Positions 16,548-24,556 of a stretch of 59,818 nt of DNA are shown here, one piece after another. A model generated the notes under the pieces. The model searched no databases, was not told where the DNA came from, and worked only from the letters and a program-made list of their open reading frames with translations. The stretch spans positions 1 through 59,818 of the forward strand of contig CAYPHY010000031.1 of assembly GCA_964410625.1 (NCBI GenBank). The letters run 5' to 3'. A program made the position numbers and the translations under genes. This DNA comes from CAYPHY01 sp964410625. GTDB lineage: Bacteria > Chloroflexota > Anaerolineae > Promineifilales > Promineifilaceae. The first letter of the stretch is position 1; each line of letters opens with the position of its first letter.

Positions 16548-16922
16548 CTACAAGATGTCAGAAATAAGTTGAAGTCCCTTTACACGAGCAAATTGTGTGT
16601 CGGCCGATGCAAGGGATAAGTCCAGCACTATAGCTGATGCGGCAATAATCGCATCAGGGACTTTGAGACGGTAGTTTCGCCGGATATAGATGGTTTGGGC
16701 TATGATTTCGGGTGTAAGCGACACACTTTGGCAAAGGTTCAGAAACTGCCTTATCTGAGTCAGCTCATTGTCGTTTACTTGCGTAGCCGACAGCAGTTCG
16801 ATTTCGGTAATGACTGAAAAATAAATAGTCGGTGCTTCGACGACGAGTGAAGTGATCTGTTTGCGCCCTTCAAAGAAGTAAATGAAGGCGTTGGTATCTA
16901 GGAGCAATTCACTCCCATTCAT
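16548..16922 (-). CDS. vapC: PIN-domain toxin, VapC type
   Basis: A 124-residue PIN-domain ribonuclease. Conserved acidic residues: D in LLLDTNAFIYFF (D9), E in VITEIELLSA, D in LKVPDAIIAASA, and D in LASADTQFARV. This is the expected four-acid metal site. Length and layout match VapC proteins, which typically cleave tRNA or rRNA. The gene starts 14 bases inside the end of the upstream antitoxin gene, the usual coupling. It ends 13 bases before the true selD start, so selD may be transcribed with it. Confidence 0.85.
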   Translation of the reverse strand: MNGSELLLDTNAFIYFFEGRKQITSLVVEAPTIYFSVITEIELLSATQVNDNELTQIRQFLNLCQSVSLTPEIIAQTIYIRRNYRLKVPDAIIAASAIVLDLSLASADTQFARVKGLQLISDIL

Positions 16923-17118
16923 CGCGGAGTCCCTGTTGGTAAGTTAAGCCATCCTGCCCCCACTTTAGAATGCCACTATATTTCATACGACTCATTCTGG
17001 TTTGGTACAGGCGCAATAGCTCATCCATCATCCGCTCCGGATCACCTTTGAACTCTTGATTGAGTAGATCAGTTAACTTTTTTTGCAACGAGCGGTCATG
17101 AATTTCCAATGTTAACAT
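16909..17118 (-). CDS. VapB-like antitoxin
   Basis: A 69-residue protein overlapping vapC by 14 bases. The N-terminus MLTLEIHDRSLQKKLTDLLN suggests a short strand plus helix DNA-binding/dimerisation region, and the C-terminal tail (YSGILKWGQDGLTYQQGLRDEWE) resembles the toxin-wrapping ends of antitoxins (the WxxGxxxxxxLRDEWE pattern). The assignment depends mainly on position. The family of the DNA-binding part is not clear. Confidence 0.7.
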   Translation of the reverse strand: MLTLEIHDRSLQKKLTDLLNQEFKGDPERMMDELLRLYQTRMSRMKYSGILKWGQDGLTYQQGLRDEWE

Positions 17119-17249
17119 AAGCCCTCGCTTTTAAGTGAGTCAGTTGAATCTCACTTTACTATATCTCAAGAAGTGTCTTATAGCACGCTTTCCTGGCGGA
17201 GGTGTTGTGATATGGGAAACTGCTTGAAATCGGCATTCCTGTACGTTCC

Positions 17250-17304
17250 CCATACGCAATCCCCGCGCTTGGATGAGAGCGATTGACGGGGTAGGGGGTG
17301 GGTT
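17250..17304. repeat. 55-base duplicate at left edge of gap
   Basis: Identical over all 55 bases to 17405-17459, directly on the other side of the N run. This looks like overlapping contig ends that were not merged. Confidence 0.85.
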
Positions 17305-17404
17305 NNNNNNNNNNNNNNNNNNNNNNNNNNNNNNNNNNNNNNNNNNNNNNNNNNNNNNNNNNNNNNNNNNNNNNNNNNNNNNNNNNNNNNNNNNNNNNNN
17401 NNNN
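17305..17404. other. assembly gap (100 N)
   Basis: Exactly 100 N, the usual placeholder for a gap of unknown size. Its flanks are a perfect 55-base repeat, so the true gap may be zero or negative. Confidence 0.98.
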
Positions 17405-17459
17405 CCATACGCAATCCCCGCGCTTGGATGAGAGCGATTGACGGGGTAGGGGGTGGGTT
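17405..17459. repeat. 55-base duplicate at right edge of gap
   Basis: Same sequence as 17250-17304. The GGGGTAGGGGGTGGG core is G-rich and could hinder assembly. Confidence 0.85.
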
Positions 17460-17479
17460 CTATAATCGCCTGTAGGAAT

Positions 17480-17558
17480 GAGACTAGGAGACAGAGAGAA
17501 TATGAGACTGGGAGATTTCAGTCTCATTCTCTTAATCCCTTAGTCTCCCAATCTCTGG
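17480..17558. repeat. intergenic repeat family C, copy 2
   Basis: Arms built from GAGACTAGGAGAC / GAGACTGGGAGAT and the complementary AGTCTCATTC...TAGTCTCCCAATCTC. It ends eight bases before the start of the FHA gene at 17566, so it forms the 5' leader of that operon. Confidence 0.75.
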
Positions 17559-17565
17559 ATTTTTT

Positions 17566-18342
17566 ATGAAACGTCTATCTTTATCTCGCTTTGAAGCGGC
17601 CGCGCAGCAACTGGTGGAAGGCTCTTTCAGCCGGCTCTTCGGCCGCTCGCTGGAACCGCTGGAGTTGGCCTATCAATGCGTGAGCGCGGCCGAAGGTTGG
17701 ACAGAGGCATCGCCGGTCAATTACTTTCGCATCGCGCTTAGCCCGGATGTGTTTGTCACCATCGCCGAGGAAGTGGAAGCGTTGGCCGAAAAGGTGCAGC
17801 GCCACCTGCGTACCTTTGTGGCGCGTGGGGAACTGCCTATTGCTGATGATGCCAGGGTGGTGATTGAGGCCGATCCCATGGTCGCTTCGCGCCATGCGGA
17901 AGTGACGGCCGCTTATACGCCGCGGACAGACCAGTTTCACACGGCCGTCATGCGCCGCGAGCAGGAGGAAGTGGGGCTGGAGGCGTTGCAAGCGTTGGAC
18001 GCTTTTCTGATTGTCCAGGGGCGTAACCACGTCGCCCTCGACCGGCCGGTGACGCGCATCGGCCGCCGCTTTGACAATGATATTGTGCTGGATTCGGCCG
18101 CCGTCAGCCGCCTTCATGCCCAAATTCGCTGGCGCGATAACTTTTTTGTCCTCTATGACGTCAGCGGGCGCGGCCGGACGCAGGTCAACGGTGAAGTGAC
18201 ACGCGAACATGTGTTGCGGCCGGGGGACGTGATCGCGCTCAGTGATGTGATGCTCATTTATGGCGAGGGGAGCGACCAGCGCGGTAATGGCACGCCCAAT
18301 CAGGAGCTGACTGGCTCGATGACGCTGACCAGAGATGAGTGA
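17566..18342 (+). CDS. DUF3662-FHA protein (FhaA-like)
   Basis: A 258-residue protein. Residues 1-110 (FEAAAQQLVEGSFSRLFGRSLEPLELA...) are the FhaA N-terminal DUF3662 domain. Residues about 150-235 form an FHA phosphothreonine-binding domain: TRIGRRFDNDIVLDSAAVSRLHAQIRW holds the conserved GR, S and H, and GRTQVNGE holds the conserved N. In Actinobacteria and Chloroflexota such proteins bind phosphorylated partners in cell-wall synthesis and normally sit beside FtsW/RodA, a penicillin-binding protein and PknB/PP2C. None of those genes follows here. It overlaps the second FHA gene (TGATG), so the two are translationally coupled. Confidence 0.9.
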   Translation: MKRLSLSRFEAAAQQLVEGSFSRLFGRSLEPLELAYQCVSAAEGWTEASPVNYFRIALSPDVFVTIAEEVEALAEKVQRHLRTFVARGELPIADDARVVIEADPMVASRHAEVTAAYTPRTDQFHTAVMRREQEEVGLEALQALDAFLIVQGRNHVALDRPVTRIGRRFDNDIVLDSAAVSRLHAQIRWRDNFFVLYDVSGRGRTQVNGEVTREHVLRPGDVIALSDVMLIYGEGSDQRGNGTPNQELTGSMTLTRDE

Positions 18343-18842
18343 TGACGCCGGAGATGGTACTGTTTCTGCTGCGTTTGCTCAGTGCCGCGTTGCTGCTCGG
18401 CTTCTTTGCGGCCGTTCTCTGGTTTCTCTATCGTGATTTACAGGCCGCGTCTACCCTATCGGCCGGTTCGTTGGCCCCGCGAGGCTACTTGCGGGTGGTG
18501 GGAGTGGCGGATAATGAGACAGGCCATCCCGCGTTGGACACCTCTTTTCCCCTGTTGCCGGTGACAAGTATCGGCCGACACAGCAGCAACACCATCGTCC
18601 TCAACGACGGCTTCATCTCCAGCCGTCACGCGGTGCTGGCGCAGCGGGAGACGGGTTGGTGGCTGGAAGACCTCGGCAGCCGCAATGGGACGCTGCTCAA
18701 CGGCCTGCCCCTGACCGACGGCGCGGTGGTCTCGGCCGGGGATGTGATTACACTGGGGAGCATCGAGTTACGGATTGAGCTGCCTCAGATGATGTTTTTA
18801 GATGGGAACAGTAGCGAGAACGATGATCTAGAAATGGATTAA
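18342..18842 (+). CDS. membrane-anchored FHA-domain protein (FhaB-like)
   Basis: 166 residues: an N-terminal membrane anchor (VLFLLRLLSAALLLGFFAAVLWFLY) followed by one FHA domain. The key FHA motifs are present: SIGRHSSNTIVLNDGFISSRHA and LEDLGSRNGTLLNG. This matches FhaB, the partner of FhaA in Actinobacteria. The start ATG overlaps the upstream stop by one base (a GTG directly before it is also possible). It probably recruits Thr-phosphorylated proteins to the membrane. The C-terminus is acidic (SSENDDLEMD). Confidence 0.9.
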   Translation: MTPEMVLFLLRLLSAALLLGFFAAVLWFLYRDLQAASTLSAGSLAPRGYLRVVGVADNETGHPALDTSFPLLPVTSIGRHSSNTIVLNDGFISSRHAVLAQRETGWWLEDLGSRNGTLLNGLPLTDGAVVSAGDVITLGSIELRIELPQMMFLDGNSSENDDLEMD

Positions 18843-18913
18843 ACGAGCTTGAACACATCATAGATGGCTTGTATCATAATTGAATATCCTCCCTATACAT
18901 TAGAGTTGTAAAA

Positions 18914-19750
18914 CTATCGTCGTGCTACTTCATTACCATTGGGATCGATTAACACGGCCGCATCCGGCTCACTGTTGTTCCAAATCTCGCTACCAAACTG
19001 GCAACTAAACTCACCGTCTGCGGGAGGACGTTCCAACGCCCAGACTCGCAGTGTATAACCGGCCGGAAACAGACCAACGCCACTAAGAGAACAATCCTGC
19101 ATCCCTTTTTCTGAACGCAAAGTCCAACCAGTCATCATGACATCTGTTCCAGAGACATTTTGAATGTCTACATACTCCTCGCGCTTGTTGACGTTGATAA
19201 TGATGAGACCACCAGTGGTGACAGGCGGGGCGATTGGTTGGAGAGGCGTTGTCGGTTCAGGGGGTGGGGCAGTTGGCGGAACGGCCGTTGGCTCACTTGT
19301 TGGAGGTAACTGAGTGGGTGGAGATGTTGGGACATCAGTAGGCGGCAAGGACGTAGGAACGGAGGTGGCTATTGGCACAGCCGTATTTGTTGCAGGCATT
19401 GTTGGTATTACAGTTGGTTTGGGGGTAACCGTGTTGGTTGGTTCTGGTTCATTGGATTCATCTGTAACAACGGCCGCTATTTCATTAGCCCGCGAAGTTG
19501 TTTCAGCTTCAGGTGCTAGCGTGTCCTGTTCTTCTGTTGTTGCTTCGGCAATTTCGGCCGTCGTTTCTGGCGTCGGCGTTGGGTCTGGAAGAATAGCGGA
19601 AAGGGGGAGGCTGCAAATACAGCAGGTGAAGAGTAGGCTAAGGGCAACAAACATGACCTTGCCTCGGCCGGTCCGCTTAGCATATTGCGTTTGCCACCAA
19701 GCCGCGAAGCGTCGTACATACACTGTAACATTTTCAATGAATGAGTTCAT
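18914..19750 (-). CDS. membrane-anchored protein with Thr/Pro linker and lamin-tail-like domain
   Basis: 278 residues. A cytoplasmic basic start (YAKRTGRGK) leads into one membrane segment (VMFVALSLLFTCCICSLPLSAI, residues 33-54). Residues about 57-175 are a Thr/Pro/Ser linker. The last 100 residues, from GGLIIINVNKREEYVDIQNV through MTGWTLRSEKG to WNNSEPDAAVLIDPNG, match the lamin-tail domain (LTD), an Ig-like fold found in secreted bacterial proteins. It is probably displayed outside the cell. Its linker gives a false valine-rich frame on the other strand. Confidence 0.8.
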   Translation of the reverse strand: MNSFIENVTVYVRRFAAWWQTQYAKRTGRGKVMFVALSLLFTCCICSLPLSAILPDPTPTPETTAEIAEATTEEQDTLAPEAETTSRANEIAAVVTDESNEPEPTNTVTPKPTVIPTMPATNTAVPIATSVPTSLPPTDVPTSPPTQLPPTSEPTAVPPTAPPPEPTTPLQPIAPPVTTGGLIIINVNKREEYVDIQNVSGTDVMMTGWTLRSEKGMQDCSLSGVGLFPAGYTLRVWALERPPADGEFSCQFGSEIWNNSEPDAAVLIDPNGNEVARR

Positions 19751-20065
19751 GGCATCCTCCCAAATGGCTGGTTATTTATCCTATCATAGGGAGAATGAAG
19801 CGGCTAACCGTAAATAAGGCGATAAAAATAGGAAGTTCACAGTCGTGACAGCACATTACAAGAGTTGAAAACACTTGTAATCTACGTTTAATCCACAATG
19901 GCATTCGTGTACACTGCATATTTTCTAAAAAGCTTTTAGGCTATCTCTTATTTGTCTAGCAATGGTTCGGTAATGTAGCTAACTTTTGTCGGGTGTTTAC
20001 TCCTGGAGTGGCTTTTATGATAGGTTGTGATGGAAAGAGATAACCAAATCAAAGGAGCCAACCTG
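19751..20065. other. intergenic region between divergent genes
   Basis: No gene seen. It contains an 8-base inverted repeat ATTACAAG...CTTGTAAT at 19855-19881 (11-base loop). It is AT-richer than its surroundings, and transcripts run outward on both sides, so promoters are expected here. Confidence 0.5.
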
Positions 20066-20917
20066 ATGTCAACGTCAAAAGTGATTAGGCTGAATGGGGT
20101 TCCGCTCCATTACATTGAGCAAGTGGGGCCGGGACCTGCGGTGGTGGTTTTGCATGGCTTATCCGGCTCGCACGCGGAGTTTCTGCATCTGCTGCCGGAA
20201 GTGGCGGGGCAAGCCCATCTCTACTTGCTCGATTTGCGCGGGCATGGTTGTTCGGGCTGGACGGCCGCTGGCTACCAATTAGCGGATTACGGCCGCGACA
20301 CGGCCGCCTTTTTACAGCAGGTAGTCGGCCGTCCGGCGATTGTGGTCGGCCATTCGCTTGGTGGCTATGTCGCTGTTTGGCTGGCTGCTCGCGCCCCCCA
20401 TCTACTGCAAGGGGTATTGCTCTCTGACAGCAACTTCTACCTCGTCGAAATGCCGCGCTTTGCCCACTCCAGCTTTTACGCTTATTTTGCCGACCTGCGT
20501 GACTATCTGGACGACTACCACGCCAATGGGGCTGTTTTGGAGGAGATGGTCACCCATATCGGCCGAACGCCGGTCGCTGAGGGGAAGACCTGGCTGGAGG
20601 TGGCCGGGGCGCAGGTGGTGGCTGAACGTGCCATGCAACTACACCAGATGGACCCGGCCGTTTTGCGGCCGTTTCTGGCCGGTGCACTCTGGGAGCCGGG
20701 CGAGCCGGATGCGTTGTTGGGACGGGTGCGCTGCCCGGTTCATCTGTTGACGGCCGCCGATAGCGGCGTCTTTGATGAGCAAGATAGACAACGTTTCCTC
20801 GCGCCCATCCCCCAGGCCACCTACACAGTGATAGCGCACGCCGGTCACGATATCCATCTCGACCAGCCGGAGGCGTTTGTGAAGGAATTGCGGGATTTCA
20901 TTGGATACCACGGATGA
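20066..20917 (+). CDS. alpha/beta hydrolase
   Basis: A 283-residue alpha/beta-hydrolase-fold enzyme. VVVLHGLSGS is the oxyanion-hole region, GHSLGGYVA holds the nucleophile Ser, and the final HAGHDIHLDQP holds the catalytic His. A charge-relay Asp is probably in LTAADSGVFDEQ. It resembles the general esterase/haloperoxidase group; the substrate is not predictable. The start is the ATG at 20066, eight bases after AAAGGAG. Upstream in-frame starts at 20027 and 20030 lack such a site. The stop TGA lies inside repeat DNA (20904-20947). Confidence 0.85.
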   Translation: MSTSKVIRLNGVPLHYIEQVGPGPAVVVLHGLSGSHAEFLHLLPEVAGQAHLYLLDLRGHGCSGWTAAGYQLADYGRDTAAFLQQVVGRPAIVVGHSLGGYVAVWLAARAPHLLQGVLLSDSNFYLVEMPRFAHSSFYAYFADLRDYLDDYHANGAVLEEMVTHIGRTPVAEGKTWLEVAGAQVVAERAMQLHQMDPAVLRPFLAGALWEPGEPDALLGRVRCPVHLLTAADSGVFDEQDRQRFLAPIPQATYTVIAHAGHDIHLDQPEAFVKELRDFIGYHG

Positions 20918-20947
20918 CACGGATTGAGCAGATTCTTACGGATTTTG
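20904..20947. repeat. repeat with CACGGAT/TTACGGAT units (family F-like)
   Basis: Units ccacggatgacacggattgag...cttacggatttt carry the TGA stop of the hydrolase gene (20915-20917). It is related to family F by its repeated CGGATT core. Confidence 0.55.
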
Positions 20948-20990
20948 GGGTTCAAATCTGGGTCAAACGCGCGGTTGTCTGGTGCAACAA

Positions 20991-21022
20991 AAAAGGCTGA
21001 GGTCTTTACACCTCAGCCTTTT
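20991..21022. terminator. rho-independent terminator, bidirectional
   Basis: AAAAGGCTGAGG, loop TCTTTACA, then CCTCAGCCTTTT. The 12-base stem is perfect and has A and T tails on both sides. It serves the tRNA-Gly gene (leftward) and possibly the hydrolase gene (rightward). Confidence 0.85.
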
Positions 21023-21031
21023 ACGCTTTGG

Positions 21032-21102
21032 AGCGGCATACGGGATTCGAACCCGTGCTAATTGCTTGGGAAGCAACTGTGATACCCCTTCACCAATGCC
21101 GC
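21032..21102 (-). tRNA. tRNA-Gly (anticodon CCC)
   Basis: A 71-base cloverleaf. The acceptor stem GCGGCAU/AUGCCGC, D-arm GUGA/UCAC, anticodon arm GUUGC-UUCCCAA-GCAAU and T-arm ACGGG-UUCGAAU-CCCGU all pair (one G-U). The anticodon is CCC, reading GGG codons. The 3' CCA is not encoded. A terminator follows nine bases downstream and a promoter-like sequence lies upstream. Confidence 0.93.
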
Positions 21103-21116
21103 TTGAACTATCCCTA

Positions 21117-21144
21117 ATTATATCCAGGTAACGCATTTTCGCAA
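21117..21144 (-). promoter_or_regulatory. candidate promoter of tRNA-Gly
   Basis: Leftward TATAAT (21117-21122) with TTGCGA (21139-21144), spacer 16 bases. It ends 15 bases upstream of the mature tRNA, fitting sigma-70-type transcription. Confidence 0.5.
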
Positions 21145-21582
21145 CCTGTTTGATTACCCCATTGAGCGGATGCACTCCAGAACCTGCGAAGATCCTATAA
21201 GTGTCGCAGGACTCTTCCTAAAGCAAAATAAACTCAATAAACCTCATTGAAAATATTGTTTGCCGATTTTTCTCTGGCTGCGTATACTCATGCTCTCTTA
21301 ATAATTGAGGGCCGTTCATCGTTATTGATAGCGAATATGGATGCCGCAGGGTTTATTCATCATCACACTACAAGGCTGATCGCTGCGTGTCCCTTCTTGC
21401 CGAAAGCGTTTTTTCGGGAGTGCCCTTTTGGATTGCGTAGCGTTTCACTTTCATTGGCGGCCGATCGCCTGTCGTCCATCGTTTGTTGTCCTGACAATAC
21501 ATCCCAACCAATCCAATCCTTTACCCCACAACGCCAGTATCACGTTAGCCCCTTGGGCGACTGTGCTGGGCTATATAAATCA

Positions 21583-21656
21583 GGGCTTACGCAATCAAGC
21601 GTTTTGAGCAACAAATTGGCGTAGTTTGCGCCAACTTATTGCCAGTGCGTAACCCC
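21583..21656. mobile_element. possible MITE-like element (74 bases)
   Basis: Ends GGGCTTACGCA and TGCGTAACCCC are inverted with one mismatch. Inside is a hairpin TTGGCG...CGCCAA. Terminal GGGCTTACGC motifs are familiar from IS elements. No target duplication is obvious, so this is tentative. Confidence 0.4.
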
Positions 21657-21750
21657 TATTTCGCTAGAAAGGAGGTGAAATTGCCGAAAAAGTGATTACT
21701 CTAATTTGAGCTTTACATAAAAAATTTTAGGAGAAGCAAGGAGACCCAAA

Positions 21751-22938
21751 ATGTCAGCAAAGCGCACGCAGTTCATATTGTTCACTCTGTTGTTAGCGTT
21801 GGCGTTGGTTGGTTGTACGGCCGGAGGCGGACAAGCCGAAGTAGGGCCGGGGATGGTCGAGGAAATTGGTGAGGGTGAAGGGCAGGTGGATATTATCGCC
21901 TGGGCGGGTTATATTGAGCGCGGCGATACCGACCCATCCTTTGATTGGGTGACGGCCTTTGAGGAGGAGACGGGTTGTACGGTGAATGTGAAGACGGCTG
22001 CTACCTCCGATGAAATGGTTGCCCTGATGAATGAAGGAGGTTTCGATCTCGTTACGGCTTCCGGCGATGCCAGTTTGCGCCTGATTTCCGGCGGTCGCGT
22101 GCAACCAATTAACATTGACTTAATTGAAAATTGGGACACGGTTGATTCGCGCTTGCAAGATGCCCCCTGGCACACGGTGGACGGCGTGCATTACGGCGTC
22201 CCTTATCAATGGGGTTCCAATGTGCTGATGTACAACACCGAGGCATTTGGCGGCGAAGTACCCACCAGTTGGAATGTCGTTTTTGAGGAGACCACCCTGG
22301 CTGATGGCGCTTCCAACGCCGGGCGAGTGCAGGCTTTTGATGGTCCGATTTACATCGCCGACGCTGCCCTTTATTTGATGCACCACAACCCGGAACTAGG
22401 CATTGAAGACCCCTATGAGCTAAATCGTGACCAGTTTAATGCAGCATTGGATTTGTTGCGCCAGCAGCGGGCGTTGGTCGGCCGTTATTGGCACGACGCC
22501 TTCATCCAGATTGATGACTTCACCAATGAAGGGGTGGCGGCCTCTAGCTCCTGGCCTTTCCAGGTGAACTTGTTGCGGGCAGGCGGCGCGCCGATTGATA
22601 GCGTGGTCCCCGAAGAAGGGGCGACGGGTTGGGCTGATCAGACAATGATGCATGTGGATGCGCCCCATCCCAATTGCGCCTACATGTGGCTCAACCATTC
22701 GATCAACCCCAAGTTGCAAGGCGATCTGGCGGCCTGGTTTGGCTCTGTCCCGGCGGTGTTGGATGCCTGCACAGGGAACGAGTTGCTGACCGACGAAGGA
22801 TGTTCAGTCAATGGCCTGGACAACTTTGAGCGGATTCACTTTTGGCGGACGCCGACGACGCAATGTGCCACCCAAGATGAATGTGTCCCCTATCATGAGT
22901 GGGTGACGCAGTATGTGGCGGTGATTGGCGGGCGGTAA
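21751..22938 (+). CDS. potD: polyamine-type ABC transporter substrate-binding lipoprotein
   Basis: A 395-residue extracytoplasmic solute-binding protein. The signal peptide ends in a lipobox (LALVGC, Cys22). The mature protein has the PotD/PotF type start DIIAWAGYIERG, then FDWVTAFEEETGCTVNVKTA, FDLVTASGDASLRL, and VPYQWGSNVLMYNTEAF, with aromatic/acidic residues of the polyamine pocket. It is a little longer than E. coli PotD. It heads a cluster with an aldehyde dehydrogenase and PotA/B/C-type genes. Binding specificity (putrescine or spermidine) cannot be settled from sequence. Confidence 0.88.
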   Translation: MSAKRTQFILFTLLLALALVGCTAGGGQAEVGPGMVEEIGEGEGQVDIIAWAGYIERGDTDPSFDWVTAFEEETGCTVNVKTAATSDEMVALMNEGGFDLVTASGDASLRLISGGRVQPINIDLIENWDTVDSRLQDAPWHTVDGVHYGVPYQWGSNVLMYNTEAFGGEVPTSWNVVFEETTLADGASNAGRVQAFDGPIYIADAALYLMHHNPELGIEDPYELNRDQFNAALDLLRQQRALVGRYWHDAFIQIDDFTNEGVAASSSWPFQVNLLRAGGAPIDSVVPEEGATGWADQTMMHVDAPHPNCAYMWLNHSINPKLQGDLAAWFGSVPAVLDACTGNELLTDEGCSVNGLDNFERIHFWRTPTTQCATQDECVPYHEWVTQYVAVIGGR

Positions 22939-22956
22939 TCACTGAAATTATTTATC

Positions 22957-23017
22957 GACACGAATGACACGAATCACACGAATGAAAACCGTTCGTGAAA
23001 TTCGTGCCATTCGTGTC
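22957..23017. repeat. intergenic repeat family B, copy 2 (two-armed)
   Basis: GACACGAATGACACGAATCACACGAA is mirrored by TTCGTGAAATTCGTGCCATTCGTGTC about nine bases later. It lies between potD and the aldehyde dehydrogenase gene. The arms each contain three CACGAAT units, so the hairpin is imperfect but long. Confidence 0.8.
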
Positions 23018-23034
23018 AAAAGCTTGAGAGGAAA

Positions 23035-24477
23035 ATGGAATATAAACTCTGGATCAACGGACAGTGGACGGAAAGCAAGGGCGGGGAGATGATGGCGGTG
23101 GAGGACCCGGCGACAGGGGAGGTGTTTGCCCATGTCTTAAATGGTAGCCGCGAGGATGTGGATCATGCGGTGAGTGTAGCGCGAGAGGCGTTTTATGACG
23201 GCCGTTGGTCGAAGCTGACCCCTGGCGAACGCTCGTTGGCGATTTGGAAATTGGCCGACTTGCTGGAAGCCAATGCGGAAGCGATCGCCCGCGCTGAATC
23301 GCAGAACACTGGCAAGCCGTATGCGGCCGTCAGCCTGGGCGGTGATATTCCCTTTGCTGTTGACAATTTGCGCTTTTTTGCCGCCGCCGCGCGTGACGCC
23401 CATGGCGCTCGCGCCGGGGAGTATGCCAAAGGGTATACCTCTATGTTTCGCCGCGAGCCGGTGGGCGTGGTGGGACAGATTACCCCCTGGAACTATCCGG
23501 TGATGATGGCGGTATGGAAGATCGGGCCGGCGCTGGCCGCTGGTTGTACCATTGTCCTCAAACCAGCCCCGACCACGCCGATCACCACACTGATGCTGGC
23601 CGAATTGACGGCCGAGGCGGGCATCCCTCCTGGTGTGGTCAACGTCGTTACCGGCGGCAACGATACCGGACAGGCGATTGTTGAGCATCCGGACATCCGT
23701 CTGGTCAGTCTGACCGGTTCGACCGGAACGGGGAAGAAGATCATGAAGACGGCCGCCGACAGCTTGAAGCGCGTCCATTTGGAGCTGGGCGGTAAGGCGC
23801 CGATCCTCGTCTTTGACGATGCGGATGTGGAGACGCTGGCGCAAAAGGCGACGCTGGCGGCGACGATCAACACCGGCCAGGACTGCACGGCCGCTACCCG
23901 CGTCTATGTCGAGCAAAGCCGCTATAAGGAGGTGCAAGAGGCACTGGTGGAGACGATGCGCGGCGTGAAGGTTGGTTTGCCCTTTGATGATGATGTGGAG
24001 ATGGGGCCGCTGATCTCCGGTGTGCAGCGCGAACGGGTACAGGGCTTTATCGAACGGGCTAAGGCCAATGGCGTGAACATCCTCTTCGGCGGCGATGTTC
24101 CATCTGAATTTGATCGCGGCTACTACTTTTCACCGACGGTGATCAGCGACGCCGATCAAAAATCGGAGATCGTCCAGGCGGAGGTGTTTGGGCCGGTGAT
24201 CACCGTTTCATCGTTTAAGGATGAGGCGGAGGCATTGTGCCTGGGTAATGATGTGCTATATGGGCTGGCGGCATCGGTCTTTACGAAGGACATCGGCCGC
24301 GCGATGCGCCTGTCGGCCGATCTGGAGTTCGGCACGGTATGGATCAACGACCATCTGCCACTGACTTCGGAAACCCCACATGGCGGCTTTAAGCAATCGG
24401 GCTTCGGCAAAGATTTGTCGGCCGAGGCGGTGGGGGATTATCAGATTACGAAGCATGTGATGATTGCCAATGGGTAG
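23035..24477 (+). CDS. aldehyde dehydrogenase, gamma-aminobutyraldehyde type
   Basis: A 480-residue NAD(P)-dependent dehydrogenase. Catalytic Cys284 is in NTGQDCTAATR, the general base Glu250 in HLELGGKAP, and the cofactor/oxyanion Asn153 in ITPWNYP. The GQDC context, together with PEVFGPV-like QAEVFGPVITV, is typical of aminobutyraldehyde and betaine-aldehyde dehydrogenases (PatD/Prr family). The location inside a polyamine transporter cluster favours 4-aminobutanal made from putrescine. The stop TAG (24475-24477) is part of a family D repeat. No transaminase or GABA gene follows in the window. Confidence 0.88.
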   Translation: MEYKLWINGQWTESKGGEMMAVEDPATGEVFAHVLNGSREDVDHAVSVAREAFYDGRWSKLTPGERSLAIWKLADLLEANAEAIARAESQNTGKPYAAVSLGGDIPFAVDNLRFFAAAARDAHGARAGEYAKGYTSMFRREPVGVVGQITPWNYPVMMAVWKIGPALAAGCTIVLKPAPTTPITTLMLAELTAEAGIPPGVVNVVTGGNDTGQAIVEHPDIRLVSLTGSTGTGKKIMKTAADSLKRVHLELGGKAPILVFDDADVETLAQKATLAATINTGQDCTAATRVYVEQSRYKEVQEALVETMRGVKVGLPFDDDVEMGPLISGVQRERVQGFIERAKANGVNILFGGDVPSEFDRGYYFSPTVISDADQKSEIVQAEVFGPVITVSSFKDEAEALCLGNDVLYGLAASVFTKDIGRAMRLSADLEFGTVWINDHLPLTSETPHGGFKQSGFGKDLSAEAVGDYQITKHVMIANG

Positions 24478-24546
24478 CAAGTGGCAGGTGGCAAGTAGCA
24501 AGTGGATTGTTGCGCGGGCTTACCTGCTACCTGCAACTTGCCACCT
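24475..24546. repeat. intergenic repeat family D, copy 2
   Basis: TAGCAAGTGGCAGGTGGCAAG units, then the complementary CTGCTACCTGCAACTTGCCACC arm. It holds the TAG stop of the aldehyde dehydrogenase gene and ends 10 bases before potA. Confidence 0.8.
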
Positions 24547-24556
24547 TTGAACTTTT

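Larger units (their letters stand above)
17119..17565. other. gap-containing intergenic region
   Basis: About 450 bases with a scaffold gap, two 55-base duplicates around it and family C repeat at the right end. No gene is visible in the readable parts. Confidence 0.6.
21103..21750. other. long intergenic region before potD
   Basis: About 650 bases with no convincing gene. The 125-codon frame at 21247-21624 has no ribosome-binding site and an unprotein-like composition. The region holds the tRNA promoter, a MITE-like element (21583-21656), and an exact AAAGGAGG at 21668-21675 followed by a four-codon frame beginning TTG. The last part carries the GGAG for potD. Confidence 0.5.

Noticed and set aside
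17250..17459. Reading the two 55-base copies as a real tandem repeat or attachment site
   Set aside because: They abut a placeholder gap exactly, the classic sign of unmerged contig ends.
17159..17527. Frame spanning the 100-N gap near 17.3 kb
   Set aside because: Only repeat and N; nothing protein-like remains.
20987..21102. tRNA-Sec (selC) at the tRNA locus
   Set aside because: The cloverleaf is 71 bases with anticodon CCC and a short variable loop; it is tRNA-Gly, not the long-armed tRNA-Sec with UCA.
21247..21624. 125-codon frame in the potD leader
   Set aside because: No ribosome-binding site and no resemblance to any family; it overlaps the MITE-like element and reads Ser/Cys-rich, like random sequence.
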